Of a stretch of DNA of 64,000 bases, positions 47,405 to 58,975 are shown in pieces. The DNA comes from Styela clava. Taxonomy: Eukaryota; Chordata; Ascidiacea; Stolidobranchia; Styelidae. The position numbers and the translations under genes were made by a program. The number at the start of each line of letters is the position of its first letter. The first letter of the stretch is position 1. The DNA lies in assembly GCF_964204865.1 (NCBI RefSeq), contig NC_135258.1, positions 20,239,083-20,303,082 on the forward strand, in the 5' to 3' direction. Under the pieces are notes generated by a model. That model had not been told where the DNA came from. It saw only the letters and a list, made by a program, of their open reading frames with translations, and searched no databases.

Positions 47405-47585
47405 GGTACTTTTATTCAATCAATCATTTATTTTGGTTCTCTGAAATAAACAATACAAAAAGTAAACAGACAAACAAAATGCAGAGATACCTGGGAGACG
47501 GGCATAACTTGAAAAAGTCAAAAAGCGTACAATGTATACTTTGGGTACTAAAACGCGATTTACAGTCGGGCAATACTTTGGAAGC
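47405..47585 (-). mobile_element. LINE 3'-end fragment (minus strand)
   Basis: Read on the minus strand it gives AAGTTATGCCCGTCTCCCAG..CTGCATTTTGTTTGT..CAGAGAACCAAAATAAATGA and a TTGATTGA tail, matching 41389-41530. It immediately follows the minus-strand SINE head at 47634-47807, so the two could form one composite unit. Confidence 0.65.
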
Positions 47586-47633
47586 AATTTAACAAAAACA
47601 GCAAATTGAAGTAAATAATTGAATGCAATAAAC

Positions 47634-47807
47634 CAGCGACCAGCGGTTACGTGAACCACCCAACGACGGCGAGGAGTCCAGCAATCCTTTCGCACATAAC
47701 CATCCCTGCATGGGATTCGAACCTGCGAACCCATGCAGAGTAATTACAGGTGCGGTGGCGAGCGTATTCCTAACGCTCAGCCCGTTGAGCCACACCGCCG
47801 CGCCGAT
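47634..47807 (-). mobile_element. tRNA-derived SINE, copy 2 (minus strand)
   Basis: On the minus strand it reads GCGCGGCGGTGTGGCTCAAC, GGGCTGAGCG, GGTTCGAATCCC and GACGGCGAGG-type sequence in the same order as the copy at 30793. It has a single, undoubled head. The similarity stops at ACCGCTGGTCG, after which the sequence leads into the LINE 3'-end fragment. Confidence 0.8.
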
Positions 47808-49033
47808 CTGCTTAACAATTAATTTTTATTCTCCCAATTGAATTTTCATTGGGGCATCAGCAACATGCGACACTATCTCCTCATTTATCCAATGGAAACA
47901 GTATTTCAAAGACAATTTATTTGGACATTTCAAAGCTTTAGAAAGAGTTTGCAGAACGGAATCTTGCACTAAATACTGTCGCAACACAAATCTGGTTGAA
48001 TTTGGCTATTTTGGAAATATTTTTATATGATAAAAAGTTGTTCTCGATCACAAGACGTTTGCAGCATACTTTTAAACGTCGGGACTCAATTGTCAGACCT
48101 ATGTCGTTTTTAATACATATACGCTAATGATTTTCAGGGCCAAACTACTAGTGCTTGTGTAAACTATACATGTTACACTTATTGCATGTGTTTCCACGCA
48201 TTTAGGCTCGGCTTCCAGTGTATTGACATTTTTATCTACCAATAACTTGTAATGCCAAAGTATTTTCTGTTTAATTTCGGTAATGTTAGTTGGCTGACTT
48301 CTTTCAAGTAGCCTACTTTCGTTTCTTTTTAGTCTAAAATTGAGATGAGGAAATTTTAATTTTTCAGAAGGAATATGTTGCAGTAGGCTATACTTTGGCC
48401 TTTTTACCCAAAGGGCGCTTTTGGTTATTCAATAATTTCAACCACACCGAGTTAGATGGCCTCACTCTGGCCTTTTGAATATAGCATTTTCGAACCACCT
48501 TGAGATAAGTCAATGCAACTTTCTATTTACTGATTTCTATGTAGGCTACTACTATTTGCTAATTTAGGCTTTTTATTCCAACCGAAGCATTCGATTTTGT
48601 TTATCTACATTTCTGGAACAAAATCATATCTAAATACCATAATTTTGATAGTAGTAACGATTTTATGATTAAATTTTCTGACTTGAAGAGTCCCGCCATT
48701 TCCATCTATTGCTCACCTTCTGTAGGGGAAGGTGGGCCACGGGGCACAGGGGAAGGTGGGCCACGGGGCACAGGGGAAATCAGCTCTCACACTCATATTA
48801 TATTCGGAATCAGGTCTACGGTTCAATGTTTGTTTTCCGTCCTTCGGTGAGTTACAACGTCCCCGTAAATGTCACCATTTCAGTTTTTTCCTACTTGACC
48901 TTTTTCCTACGCCAACAGGACGAACCTCCGTCTGATATTTTTCAGCTATAGTCAGACCACTGTAAAATAATTATGACATTGGCGAGTGGATGTGCCTTCC
49001 TAATCCCGACGTAGAACAGTCAGGAAATATTTG
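47808..49033. other. Intergenic region with a short G-rich tandem repeat
   Basis: The only structure seen is two head-to-tail copies of a 24-bp G-rich unit (GGGGAAGGTGGGCCACGGGG plus CACA) at 48725-48778. The overlapping open frames at 48665-48951 are artefacts of it. No gene is recognised. Confidence 0.5.
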
Positions 49034-49269
49034 GGTACTCCCGAAGTATGTGAACCAAGATGACAGACACCGGAACGTAGTATGTGTACCAGATTAGGGT
49101 TAGGCCATAATTTCAGATACAAATACCACGGGAGTCATTTGACTAGTATTCAAACTCGTAATAAAACTAACATAAGGAAAATCGGAATAAAATTATGGCT
49201 CAACCCTAACCTGGTTCACATACTACGTTCCGGTGTTTGCCATCTTGGTGCACATACCATGGGAGCGTC
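49034..49269. mobile_element. 236-bp near-palindromic MITE, older copy
   Basis: Ends GGTACTCCCGAAGTATGTGA and (minus strand) GACGCTCCCATGGTATGTGC. Long inverted arms include ACACCGGAACGTAGTATGTG and TTAGGGTTAGGCC/CTCAACCCTAACC. Flanks AATATTTG and AAAATTTG agree at seven of eight positions. It is diverged from the copies at 53.7-58.3 kb. Confidence 0.8.
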
Positions 49270-49712
49270 AAAATTTGTTTTCTATGGGGAACAATAGACC
49301 GGGGTTCAGTGGGATATGCTCCACTACGTCAAATTCGGCAGTGTTTGATTCGTTGGGTGTTTAGAGGTCTAGAGGCGTTATGTTTTGTGAAATATAAGGA
49401 TATCTTTTGGCGAATATGAAATATTATTCTAAATTAAAAAATATTTTTCAAATTCAGATTCGAAAAAGTGAATAATTTGCCTTTGGCCGGAATTAAAAAT
49501 TTGGCTTGTTTTAATATATAAATGTTGGTTTTGCTTTAGTGGACGCAGTGAACAGATTAGTGATTGGAAAAATTACACCGTCATTTTTTGTTCTTTTTGA
49601 ACAGCACCGTACAGCACTCACACTCCTTTTTGTTATATGTCAAGTTTGTTATATGTCATTGGTTGAAATTAGACATAATCCAAAAGTGAAACAATGAATT
49701 CATTTCCGATTT
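49270..49712. other. Spacer before element copy B
   Basis: AT-rich sequence with no recognisable feature. Confidence 0.4.
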
Positions 49713-49733
49713 AATATATATATATATATATAA
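49713..49733. repeat. (TA)n tract at left end of element copy B
   Basis: A short TA run next to the CTCTATTACGG end of the element, paired with the TA run at 55756-55775. Confidence 0.75.
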
Positions 49734-50779
49734 CTCTATTACGGTAGTTAAACGGACCTGCCATAATTGCAGTACTTAAGCGGACGTCGTTCCTGTGTCC
49801 GTATCATTGTTTTTAAATACGTACTTGGAGAGCGCGAGAGCCGTTGACAACTACGGAGAAAAAGAGTCAACACAATCCTCTCGATAACAGATATAAAATT
49901 TTTGTCCGCTTAATTCGTCCACTTAATTCAGACCACCAAATGTTTTAGCCTATTTCGGCACTAAGCCGGACCCCTCTTATATGTCGCCCTGGATGTCTAC
50001 ATAAATGATGCTGCTTTTATTTTATTACGCATTTTAAAGCGTATGACCTCGCTTTAATTTCCGATGGATTCGAACCATTTAGCATTATTTATCACAGAAA
50101 ATAGCATTTTTTTTTCAATGTTCAGTATTTTGTGCAAGGGAGATGCACTGTGTTTGGTGTAGGAAATAATCTTCCATGTCAAAAAATACTCAAAATGCAA
50201 CGTGAAGGTAGACAAATCGAAACAAATTGATTCAAACGTAATATATATTTGAAACTGAGAAATACACAGAGCATATCACAAATGTTCGCCTATTCCAACC
50301 CTATGGTGTAACATTTAGATTGAACAGATGCTATGTTGTGAGTGTCAAGATATCAATACCAAGTCAAAATTATTCCATTCAAATAATATTGATAAACTTT
50401 GCGCAAAATATATCTCAAAAATCCGCATATCTATATGGCTAGTTATATAAGCGTGACATATAATTGAAAAACAAAATTTTGAAATGCCATACATATTGAG
50501 AAACAATACACAAAATATATTTCAAATGTATCACCAATTTGATTGCTAAAGTGTGAAATATTATTTTAAAAAGGAAGTGTGGTATATAATAGTAAAATAA
50601 AAAATGAAAGTGCTAATATTATTGAGAAACAATAAAAGAAAATTATATATACGCAGAAGGAAACCGCAGAATGAAATTCATGTCATTAATGAAGACAAAA
50701 ATCACACAAATTCGATTTCAAATGTTCATCTATTCGGTCACTCAAATGTGGCACGTAATTGAAAAATGAACATCAGCCC

Positions 50780-52560
50780 TATTGAGAAACATTACACAAA
50801 ATATATCTCAAATGTCCACTTATCCGGCATTTAAGTGTGGCAACAATTAATAACAATTAAAATAAAAATTCTGAAATCATATTGAGAAATATTACACAAA
50901 GTATATCTCAAATGTCCACCTATCCGGCCACACTCTGAAATCATATTGAGAAATATTACACAAAGTATATCTCAAATGTCCACCTATCCGGCCACCTAAG
51001 TGTGGCATAAAGCATTAAAATGAAAATTCTGAAATCATATTGAGAAACATTACACAAAGTATATCTCAAATGTCCACCTATCCGGCCACCTAAGTGTGGC
51101 ATAAAGCATTAAAATGAAAATTCTGAAATCATATTGAGAAATATTACACAAAATATATTTCAAATGTCCACCTATCCGGCCACCTAAATGTGGCATACAA
51201 GAATTAAAATGAAAATTTTGAAATCATATTGAGAAATATCACACAAAGTATCTAAGTGTGGCATAAAGCATTAAAATGAAAACTCTGAAATCATATTGAG
51301 AAATATTACACAAAGTATATCTCAAATGTCCACCTATCCGGCCACCTAAGTGTGGCATAAAGCATTAAAATGAAAATTCTGAAATCATATTGAGAAATAT
51401 TACACAAAATATATTTCAAATGTCCACCTATCCGGCCACCTAAATGTGGCATACAAGAATTAAAATTAAAATTTTGAAATAATATTGAGAAATATCACAC
51501 AAAGTATCTAAGTGTGGCATAAAGCATTAAAATGAAAACTCTGAAATCCTATTGAGAAATATTACACAAAGTATATCTCAAATGTCCACCTATCCGGCCA
51601 CCTAAGTGTGGCATAAAACATTAAAATGAAAACTCTGAAATCATATTGAGCAATATTACACAAAGTATATCTTAAATGTCCACCTATCCGGCCACCTAGG
51701 TGTGGCATAAAGCATTAAAATGAAAATTCTGAAATCATATTGAGAAATATTACACAAAATATATTTTGAATGTCCACCTATCCGGCCACCTAAGTGTGGC
51801 ATACAAGAATTGAAATAAAAATTCTGAATTCATATTGAGAAATATCACAAACTTTGTCTCAAATGTCCACCTATCCGGCCACCTAAGTGTGGCATAAAAC
51901 AATAAAATGAAAATTCTGGAATCATATTGAGAAACATTACACGAAGTATATCTCAAATGTCCACCTATCCGGCCACCTAAGTGTGGCATAAAACAATAAA
52001 ATGAAAATTCTGGAATCATATTGAGAAACATTTCACAAAGTATATCTCAAATGTCCACCTATCCGGCCACCTAAGTGTGGTATAAAACATTAAAATGAAA
52101 ATTCCAAAATCGTAATGAGAAACATTATGCGAAGTATAAATCAAATGTCCACCTATCCGGCCACCTAAGTGTGGCATACAAGAATTGAAATGAAAATTCT
52201 TGAATCATATTGAGAAACATTACACAAAGTATATCTCAAATGTCCACCTATCCGGCCACCTAAGTGTGGCATACAAGGATTGAAATGAAAAATCTGAAAT
52301 CATATTGAGAAACATTACACAAAGTATATCTCAAATGTTCACCTATCCGGCCACCTAGGTGTGGCATAAAACAATCACAATGAAAATTCTGAAATCATAT
52401 TGAGAAACATTACACAAAGTATATCTCAAATGTCTACCTATCCGGCCACCTAAGTGTGGCATAAAACGATCACAATGAAAATTCTGAAATGATATTGAGG
52501 AACATTACACAAAATATATATCTCAAATGTCCGAATACCCGACTACCTAAGTGTAGCATA
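50780..52560 (-). repeat. 95-bp minisatellite, inverted copy
   Basis: The same unit as at 7590-9340 on the opposite strand: CAAATGTCCACCTATCCGGC, CACCTAAGTGTGGCAT and CATATTGAGAAATATTACAC. Several shortened units occur (around 50930, 51245 and 51495, where the CTATCCGG part is lost), so this array has rearranged differently from copy A. Confidence 0.92.
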
Positions 52561-53754
52561 CAACTATTGAAACCAATTCCTGAAATCATATTGAGAAATC
52601 TTACACAAAATATATCTCAAATGTCAAGTTATTCGACCGCTTTAGTGTGTGAAATATAACTAAAATACGAAATTTCGAATACTAATCATATTTTGATGTT
52701 GTGGAAAATTGCTCAAAATTTATCTCAAATGTTCACCTATCCGATAACTTGAGAGTGACAAATATTTTAAAACAAAATTTTGAAACCATATTGAGGAACA
52801 ATACAGAAAATATATCGCAAATCGTCATTTACTCAGCTACGTAAGTGTGTCATGTAAATGCAAAATGATATTTTGGAATGACAATAATATTAGGAAGCAT
52901 TCAAAAAAAATTTCAACCATCCGACCATTTCAGAAGGTATGTAATTAAAACACGAAATTCTCTAAAAAAATATCGAGAACCATTACACACAACATATCTC
53001 AAATGTTCAATTAAGTGACGTTTTCAGTGGGGCCTATAAATGCGAAATGAAATTTTGCCATGTCAACTAAAATGAGAAACATTACACCAATTATAACTCA
53101 AATGTCTACCTATCAAGGCGCGCTTAAGTATAGCAGTGATTATACAGTCAACCATACAAGCGATCAACATGAAATTATTCAACCCCGATATCAATTTAGA
53201 ATCGTTGCACAATTTATTTAAAATTTTTGCACCAACTCGGAATACAAAAACATGATTGTTATTTTGAATTTATAATTAAATAGTAAAAATGTATGCCAAG
53301 TATGTATACGAATGTGGATATGCCCACTAGATTAAGTTGTTGAGGAGAGACAAAATTATGTGCTCACTGCCGGTTCATCTTCATGAATTATACAGAGATG
53401 TCTTAAAGCTTTACAATAAACTTCTCGCAAGATATACAAAGCCGTGCAATTATTTTTCTTTTCGTCGTTTCTTTTCTGGTTCACGTTTATTTAGAAGGTT
53501 TATTTCGAATTGATTTACAGCCCTTTTCTTTTCCGTATATATGATTTTCTTTTAAGTCACTTACATTGCTTATTGAAAGTGATTCTGAAGATGGTGCGGT
53601 ATAGTCTGTTGACTAATCTGAAACTTTGGTCAAAAATACATGCATAAGTCACAAACAGTGTTTTAGTCCAATTCAGAATTACGGTACTCTTGATTGACCG
53701 AACAAACGAAGTGTTTGAAATGGGGAATTGCATTATTACTCAAATAAAACAGTG

Positions 53755-53990
53755 GGGGCTCCCGAAGTATGCGAACCAAGATGGCGGACATCGGAATGTA
53801 ATATGTGTACTAGGTTAGGATTAGTCCATAATTTTAGGTATAAATACTACGGGAGGCTCTTGGCTAGTCTTCGAACTGATAATAGGACTAAAATAAGGAA
53901 AACTGGAAAAAAATTATCGCCTAACCCTAACCTGTTACCCATGTTACGTTCCGATGTCCGCCATCTTGGTTCGCATACTTCGGGAGCACC
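53755..53990. mobile_element. 236-bp MITE inserted in element copy B
   Basis: Starts GGGGCTCCCGAAGTATGCGA and ends CTTCGGGAGCACC, with arms that pair over most of their length (AAGATGGCGGACATCGGAAT at the left, CCGATGTCCGCCATCTTGGT at the right). The target AAACAGTG is duplicated exactly (53747-53754 and 53991-53998). Copy A keeps the related uninserted site near 6400-6415. The telomere-like GGTTAGG/CCTAACC words lie within the arms. There is no coding capacity. Confidence 0.93.
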
Positions 53991-54692
53991 AAACAGTGTT
54001 TTTAAACGGAGCACTACAATTATTCGTAGATAGCCGCGCTATTTGTGATGGGCTACAATTGATATTATGATTTGGTTTATTACCATTCATTGGTATCAAT
54101 TTGAGATACCGTATTTAATTAAAAACAAGCATAGCAAACTAATTTAATCACCTCCTGGCACAGCGTTCTCCGAATCACTACCCGCATTTCCGTCTGCCAA
54201 GTTCTGAAACGTAGGCCATCTCGTTGGCGAGTCACTTACATGTGAACAAAAAATACAGCCCAGTAAATAGCTAGATGAGGATGGTAAAATAACACAGGGA
54301 TATGTGCCAAATCACAAAACAAAATTGCTAGCAATGCAATTCTTTAAAACTGTTTTCCGAAGATAAAATATTCTAATCTAATATGAAGCGGTGTATTAGA
54401 TATTTTTATTTATACAAAGCTATACAAACCTATATAAAGTGGCGTCAACCACTCGCTTCTCGTATCTCCTTCTGTTTCGAGAAAAATTTGAATTCATTGA
54501 ATTTTCACAATCTTCGTTTGTATTGTCATCTGGATTTAGAAATCCTTCTGAATTACACACTCTTACAAACGCAAACCCAGTCGTAGCAATATTTTGATGG
54601 TCAGATCAGAACTACGACCAGTAAAAGCATAACAGTATCAGTAGTCTTTCGATAATCAGGAATAAGTGAAAAATCTCAACAACAAAAATATA

Positions 54693-54955
54693 TGCTAATG
54701 ATTTGGTTTCTGCAAGACTAACCACTTATCCTTCTTCTATGCTTTTGTGTCGGCGGATCCGTATGCATATAGTGCAAGGATGCTGTAGCAAGAGTAAAGA
54801 TAACTATCCTACAGTCCTAAGTGATTCAAGAGTCTTGATGCACACTAACACAATTATATTTCTGTAACGTTTCGTCTGACCAAGATCAGACTCCTTCAGA
54901 CATACATAGTAAATATAATTGTGTTAGTGTGCAGCAAGACTCTTGAATCACTTAG
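54693..54955 (-). mobile_element. 263-bp hairpin retroposon with hammerhead-like core
   Basis: Flanked by AACAAAAATATA on both sides (54681-54692 and 54956-54967); copy A has the single uninserted site. About half of the unit is a long stem (AAGTGATTCAAGAGTCTTG..CACACTAACACAATTATATT, 54818-54862, with its inverted partner at 54911-54953). The loop on the minus strand carries CTGAAGGAGTCTGA, a six-base loop, then TCAGACGAAACG. That order (CUGA-x-GA, stem, GAAAC) is like a hammerhead ribozyme core with one extra base. It has no open frame. The 12-bp duplication suggests insertion by a retrotransposon machinery. Confidence 0.65.
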
Positions 54956-55755
54956 AACAAAAATATAGTAGCCCTATTATTAAAAATCGATATGACTAAT
55001 CACCTTATCCTATGAGTGATGATTTCCAGCAGCATTCTTCGGTGACGTTGAAAACCTTGTTTCAAGTTATTATGACTCGACTTCAACTCACTGGGTAATT
55101 GATAACACCTGACACAAAAGACTTGGATCGCTTCTCCAAACACAACTGTTCTATTTTATCTAAATTTCTGCAATCACGCACTCATGAAGATCCCGATCCC
55201 CTCACGGCGCCCAGGTTACTTGCGAACAAAACGGCAAACGTGGTAGGTAAAGTTCTTGGCAAACCCGACAGTTTTACTATTGCGACACAAAGCCTCTTTA
55301 GTACGGAGTTGTGAATTGAGGTCCTTTTCAGTTTATTGAGCTTATATTGCAAAAAACAGAACGAACGATCTTCATGTTTTGCCTGGTTATTGTATCAAAA
55401 TTATCAATCCTACTCTCCAAAAATCGTAAAGACATATACCGAAAAATTAAAAGATTTTCGCGTAAACAAAATGTCCGCTTAGTGTACGAAAATTATACCC
55501 GTTGATTATAAACCAGCAGAACTACTGTCCCCTTAAAGTTGGCGAAAATATGCAGATATTTTAAAAATATTGAAAGAACATATTGTTTTTGATACTGTTT
55601 TATCAGAGAAAAAGAGATTTCAGCAAAAAATAGCAAAACGTTTTAATTATGGAACGTGGAATAATTAAGCGGACAGGAAAATGTCTACCCAATTTTTCCG
55701 TCTACATAACTGTCGCTTTTTTAGCACGGTATGTCTACTTAACTACCGTATTAGA

Positions 55756-56218
55756 TATATATATATATATATAATAGTAATCTAAAAATTCAACAAGCAA
55801 GTCTGCAATGATATCCTTTTACTGATAAATAACACGAAAAAACTGCTAAACATAGAATATTCGAATATGACCATATCATCATCCCCTGGAATGTCCTGCA
55901 AGTCACTAGATCCATAAATTTCAATGAAGAGTTCATTTAACTGATATAACCAGGTCTTATATTAAAATCATTTTCAAGATACGGGCAAGTTCTTATTTTC
56001 GGAGAAACACGGTGATAAGGAAAAATATGACGTCAAATACAAATACAGTATTGCTGTTTCTCTCTCTATTGGAGTTCTAAAAAAAGGGCAATGATGCTTC
56101 TATGAATTGTGAATGTGAAAAGGGAGGATAACTCGTTCACCTGCGCAATTGGATGAGTTATCTCAGCGTCTGTCCGTCTTGTCTGGTTCCTGTACTTATG
56201 ATTCGGAGTGGCAGAATT
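55756..56218. other. (TA)n tract and spacer right of copy B
   Basis: The first 20 bp are TA repeats against the element end. The rest has no recognisable feature; the minus-strand frame 56066-56266 is not convincing. Confidence 0.5.
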
Positions 56219-56330
56219 ATGGTGAAATAAAGAATTTGATTGTCTTTTCGTATAGCAACAAAACACAGAAACATGGGTTATTATTAAACAACTCTGATGG
56301 TAATGTACCGGTATAACTTTTGTCGCTTAG

Positions 56331-56562
56331 TACCCGAAGTATGCGAACCAAGATGGCGGACATCGGAATGTAATATGTGTACTAGGTTAGGGTTAGGCCT
56401 TAATTTTAGATATAAATACTACGGGAGGCTCTTGGCTAGTCTTCGAACTGATAATAGGACTAGAATAAGGAAAATTGGAAAAAAATTATCGCCTAACCCT
56501 AACCTGTTACCCATGTTACGTTCCGATGTCCGCCATCTTGGTTCGCATACTTCGGGAGCACC
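56331..56562. mobile_element. 236-bp MITE, left arm of palindrome 1
   Basis: Begins TACCCGAAGTATGCGAACCA (first few bases lost) and ends TTCGGGAGCACC. It has the AAGATGGCGGACATCGG arms and TTAGGGTTAGG word of the family. Confidence 0.88.
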
Positions 56563-56964
56563 GTTTTATATTGCTCCTTCCTGCAAGTTACAAAATAAAT
56601 GATGACGGTAATCTATGTTTTTTATTGAAATTTTTCTTAGTTGGCAACCCTAGTATGAATAAACGGTGCTCCTGATTTTGAGAAATTACTTTTTGTTCCG
56701 GTATTTGTATCGATTAATGGTATTCTTTGCAATATTGTACATTGTGATAAATTATTTTTTTGCATATAATGATATCAGTTACACAATATTGTTTCATTTA
56801 TAAATTTAAAAAAAAATAAAATAAAAAAAAAGACATCTTGGTGCGCATACTTCAGGAGCACCGTTTATTCATACTAGGGTTGCCAACTAAGAAAAATTTC
56901 AATAAAAAACATAGATTACCGTCATCATTTATTTTGTAACTTGCAGGAAGGAGCAATATAAAAC

Positions 56965-57200
56965 GGTGCTCCCGAAGTATGCGAACCAAGATGGCGGACA
57001 TCGGAACGTAACATGGGTAACAGGTTAGGGTTAAGCGATAATTTTTTTCCAATTTTCCTTATTCTAGTCCTATTATCAGTTCGAAGACTAGCCAAGAGCC
57101 TCCCGTAGTATTTATATCTAAAATTAAGGCCTAACCCTAACCTAGTACACATATTACATTCTGATGTCCGCCATCTTGGTTCGCATACTTCGGGAGCCCC
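56965..57200. mobile_element. 236-bp MITE, right arm of palindrome 1
   Basis: Complete copy, GGTGCTCCCGAAGTATGCG to CTTCGGGAGCCCC, in opposite sense to the one at 56331. It is followed at 57201-57325 by the right half of another copy, beginning TGTCTTCGAACTGATAATAG. Confidence 0.88.
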
Positions 57201-57458
57201 TGTCTTCGAACTGATAATAGGACTAGAATAAGGAAAATTGGAAAAAAATTATCGCCTAACCCTAACCTGTTACCCATGTTACGTTCCGATGTCCGCCATC
57301 TTGGTTCGCATACTTCGGGAGCACCGTTTTATATTGCTCCTTCCTATGGTGAAATAAAAAATTTGATTGTCTTTTCGTATAGCAACAAAACACAGAAACA
57401 TGGGTTATTATTAAACAACTCTGATGGTAATGTACCGGTATAACTTTTGTCGCTTAGT

Positions 57459-57688
57459 ACCCGAAGTATGCGAACCAAGATGGCGGACATCGGAATGTAA
57501 TATGTGTACTAGGTTAGGGTTAGGCCTTAATTTTAGATATAAATACTATGGGAGGCTCTTGGCTAGTCTTCGAACTGATAATAGGACTAAAATTGGAAAA
57601 AAATTATCGCCTAACCCTAACCTGTTAGTCTGTTACCCATGTTACGTTCCGATGTCCACCATCTTGGTTCGCATACTTCGGGAGCACC
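57459..57688. mobile_element. 236-bp MITE, left arm of palindrome 2
   Basis: Starts ACCCGAAGTATGCG and ends TTCGGGAGCACC. Relative to the 56331 copy it lacks about 12 bp (the AGGACTAGAATAAGG region is shortened) and carries a small duplication around CCTGTTAGTCTGTTACCC. Confidence 0.88.
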
Positions 57689-58092
57689 GTTTTATATTGC
57701 TCCTTCCTGCAAGTTACAAAATAAATGATGACGGTAATCTATGTTTTTTATTGAAATTTTTCTTAGTTGGCAACCCTAGTATGAATAAACGGTGCTCCTG
57801 ATTTTGAGAAATTACTTTTTGTTCCGGTATTTGTATCGATTAATGGTATTCTTTGCAATATTGTACATTGTGATAAATTATTTTTTTGCATATAATGATA
57901 TCAGTTATACAATATTGTTTCATTTATAAATTAAAAAAATAAAATAAAATAAAAAAAAAGACATCTTGGTGCGCATACTTCAGGAGCACCGTTTATTCAT
58001 ACTAGGGTTGCCAACTAAGAAAAATTTCAATAAAAAACATAGATTACCGTCATCATTTATTTTGTAACTTGCAGGAAGGAGCAATATAAAAC

Positions 58093-58328
58093 GGTGCTCC
58101 CGAAGTATGCGAACCAAGATGGCGGACATCGGAACGTAACATGGGTAACAGGTTAGGGTTAGGCGATAATTTTTTTCCAATTTTCCTTATTCTAGTCCTA
58201 TTATCAGTTCGAAGACTAGCCAAGAGCCTCCCGTAGTATTTATATCTAAAATTAAGGCCTAACCCTAACCTAGTACACATATTACATTCTGATGTCCGCC
58301 ATCTTGGTTCGCATACTTCGGGAGCCCC
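58093..58328. mobile_element. 236-bp MITE, right arm of palindrome 2
   Basis: Complete copy, GGTGCTCCCGAAGTATGCG to TTCGGGAGCCCC, nearly identical to 56965-57200. Confidence 0.88.
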
Positions 58329-58975
58329 AAAATTTCATCTTTAACCAGTAAAAATCGAAGCAATCCGTCCAGTAATGAAAGAGAAAAGCGTTTTTTTAGA
58401 TTTTCCACTAGATGTCCAAAAAGTGTCAAAAAACAACAACAAAACCAACATAATATTGAAACGATCGTTATGTCCACTACGTGTCCAATAATCAAAAGCT
58501 TGCAAATACATAAACGGAGGCGATTTTTTAAAAACGGAACAATATCAAATAGTACTATAACTATCGGGCAAAACGACGTTGGAAAGAATAAAGACTTATT
58601 GATTAATCCACGGTCCACATCCATGTGTCGGTATTTCATTCCAGCATAGAAAAAATGGCAAGTACTCCTAGTGGGCGTAGCATAATGATTTTTGCATATA
58701 ATATCCCCCCCCCCTCCAGCGTTCACTAATGGCAGCGATCTCTCTCTTGTCTTGTTATCGCTATGACTAGAAAACGAGAGAAATAGCTTGCTAGATTCCG
58801 GATTATCGTCTGCGGCCTGCGCGTTTTAGTTTAATAGAGCAACTTAGACTGACGACCATCTGTACCTATACTTTGGAGGGCCTTATTACTGTATACCGTA
58901 CGTCACTATGACTTTTTTGGATGACGTCAGGTGGGGGTTTGGGAATGACATATGCAAAATTTGTTGAGCCAGGCT
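58329..58975. other. Spacer, nothing recognised
   Basis: No gene. A run of C (CCCCCCCCCCTCC) lies near 58706. The 153-codon minus-strand frame 58265-58726 extends from the MITE and has hydrophobic stretches but no recognisable domain. Confidence 0.4.

Larger units (their letters stand above)
49734..55755 (-). mobile_element. Large non-autonomous TIR element, copy B (inverted)
   Basis: Inverted counterpart of 4923-10485, collinear along its length, with the same ends (CTCTATTACGGTAGTTAA here at the left, TCTAATACGGTAGTTAA read inward from the right). It is 6.02 kb, about 0.46 kb longer than copy A. The difference is explained mainly by two later insertions (53755-53990 and 54693-54955), partly offset by array changes. 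It contains the inverted 95-bp array and no transposase. Confidence 0.82.
56219..58328. repeat. Tandem 1.13-kb duplication of a long palindrome
   Basis: ATGGTGAAATAAAGAATTTG at 56219 recurs at 57349, and sequence stays collinear to the end, giving one full 1,130-bp unit and a second of about 980 bp. Each unit is itself a large inverted repeat. The left arm is a MITE plus 110 bp of flank ending ATGAATAAACGGTGCTCC; then comes an AT-rich centre of about 170 bp; the right arm is the same in reverse. For example, 56475-56675 plus and 56852-57052 minus have identical translations. None of these frames is a gene. The first unit also has an extra half MITE at 57201-57325. Confidence 0.9.

Noticed and set aside
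56475-58280. Repeated 66-75-codon frames conserved between copies
   Set aside because: Conservation is due to the recent duplication of MITE palindromes. The frames cross MITE ends and have no domain.
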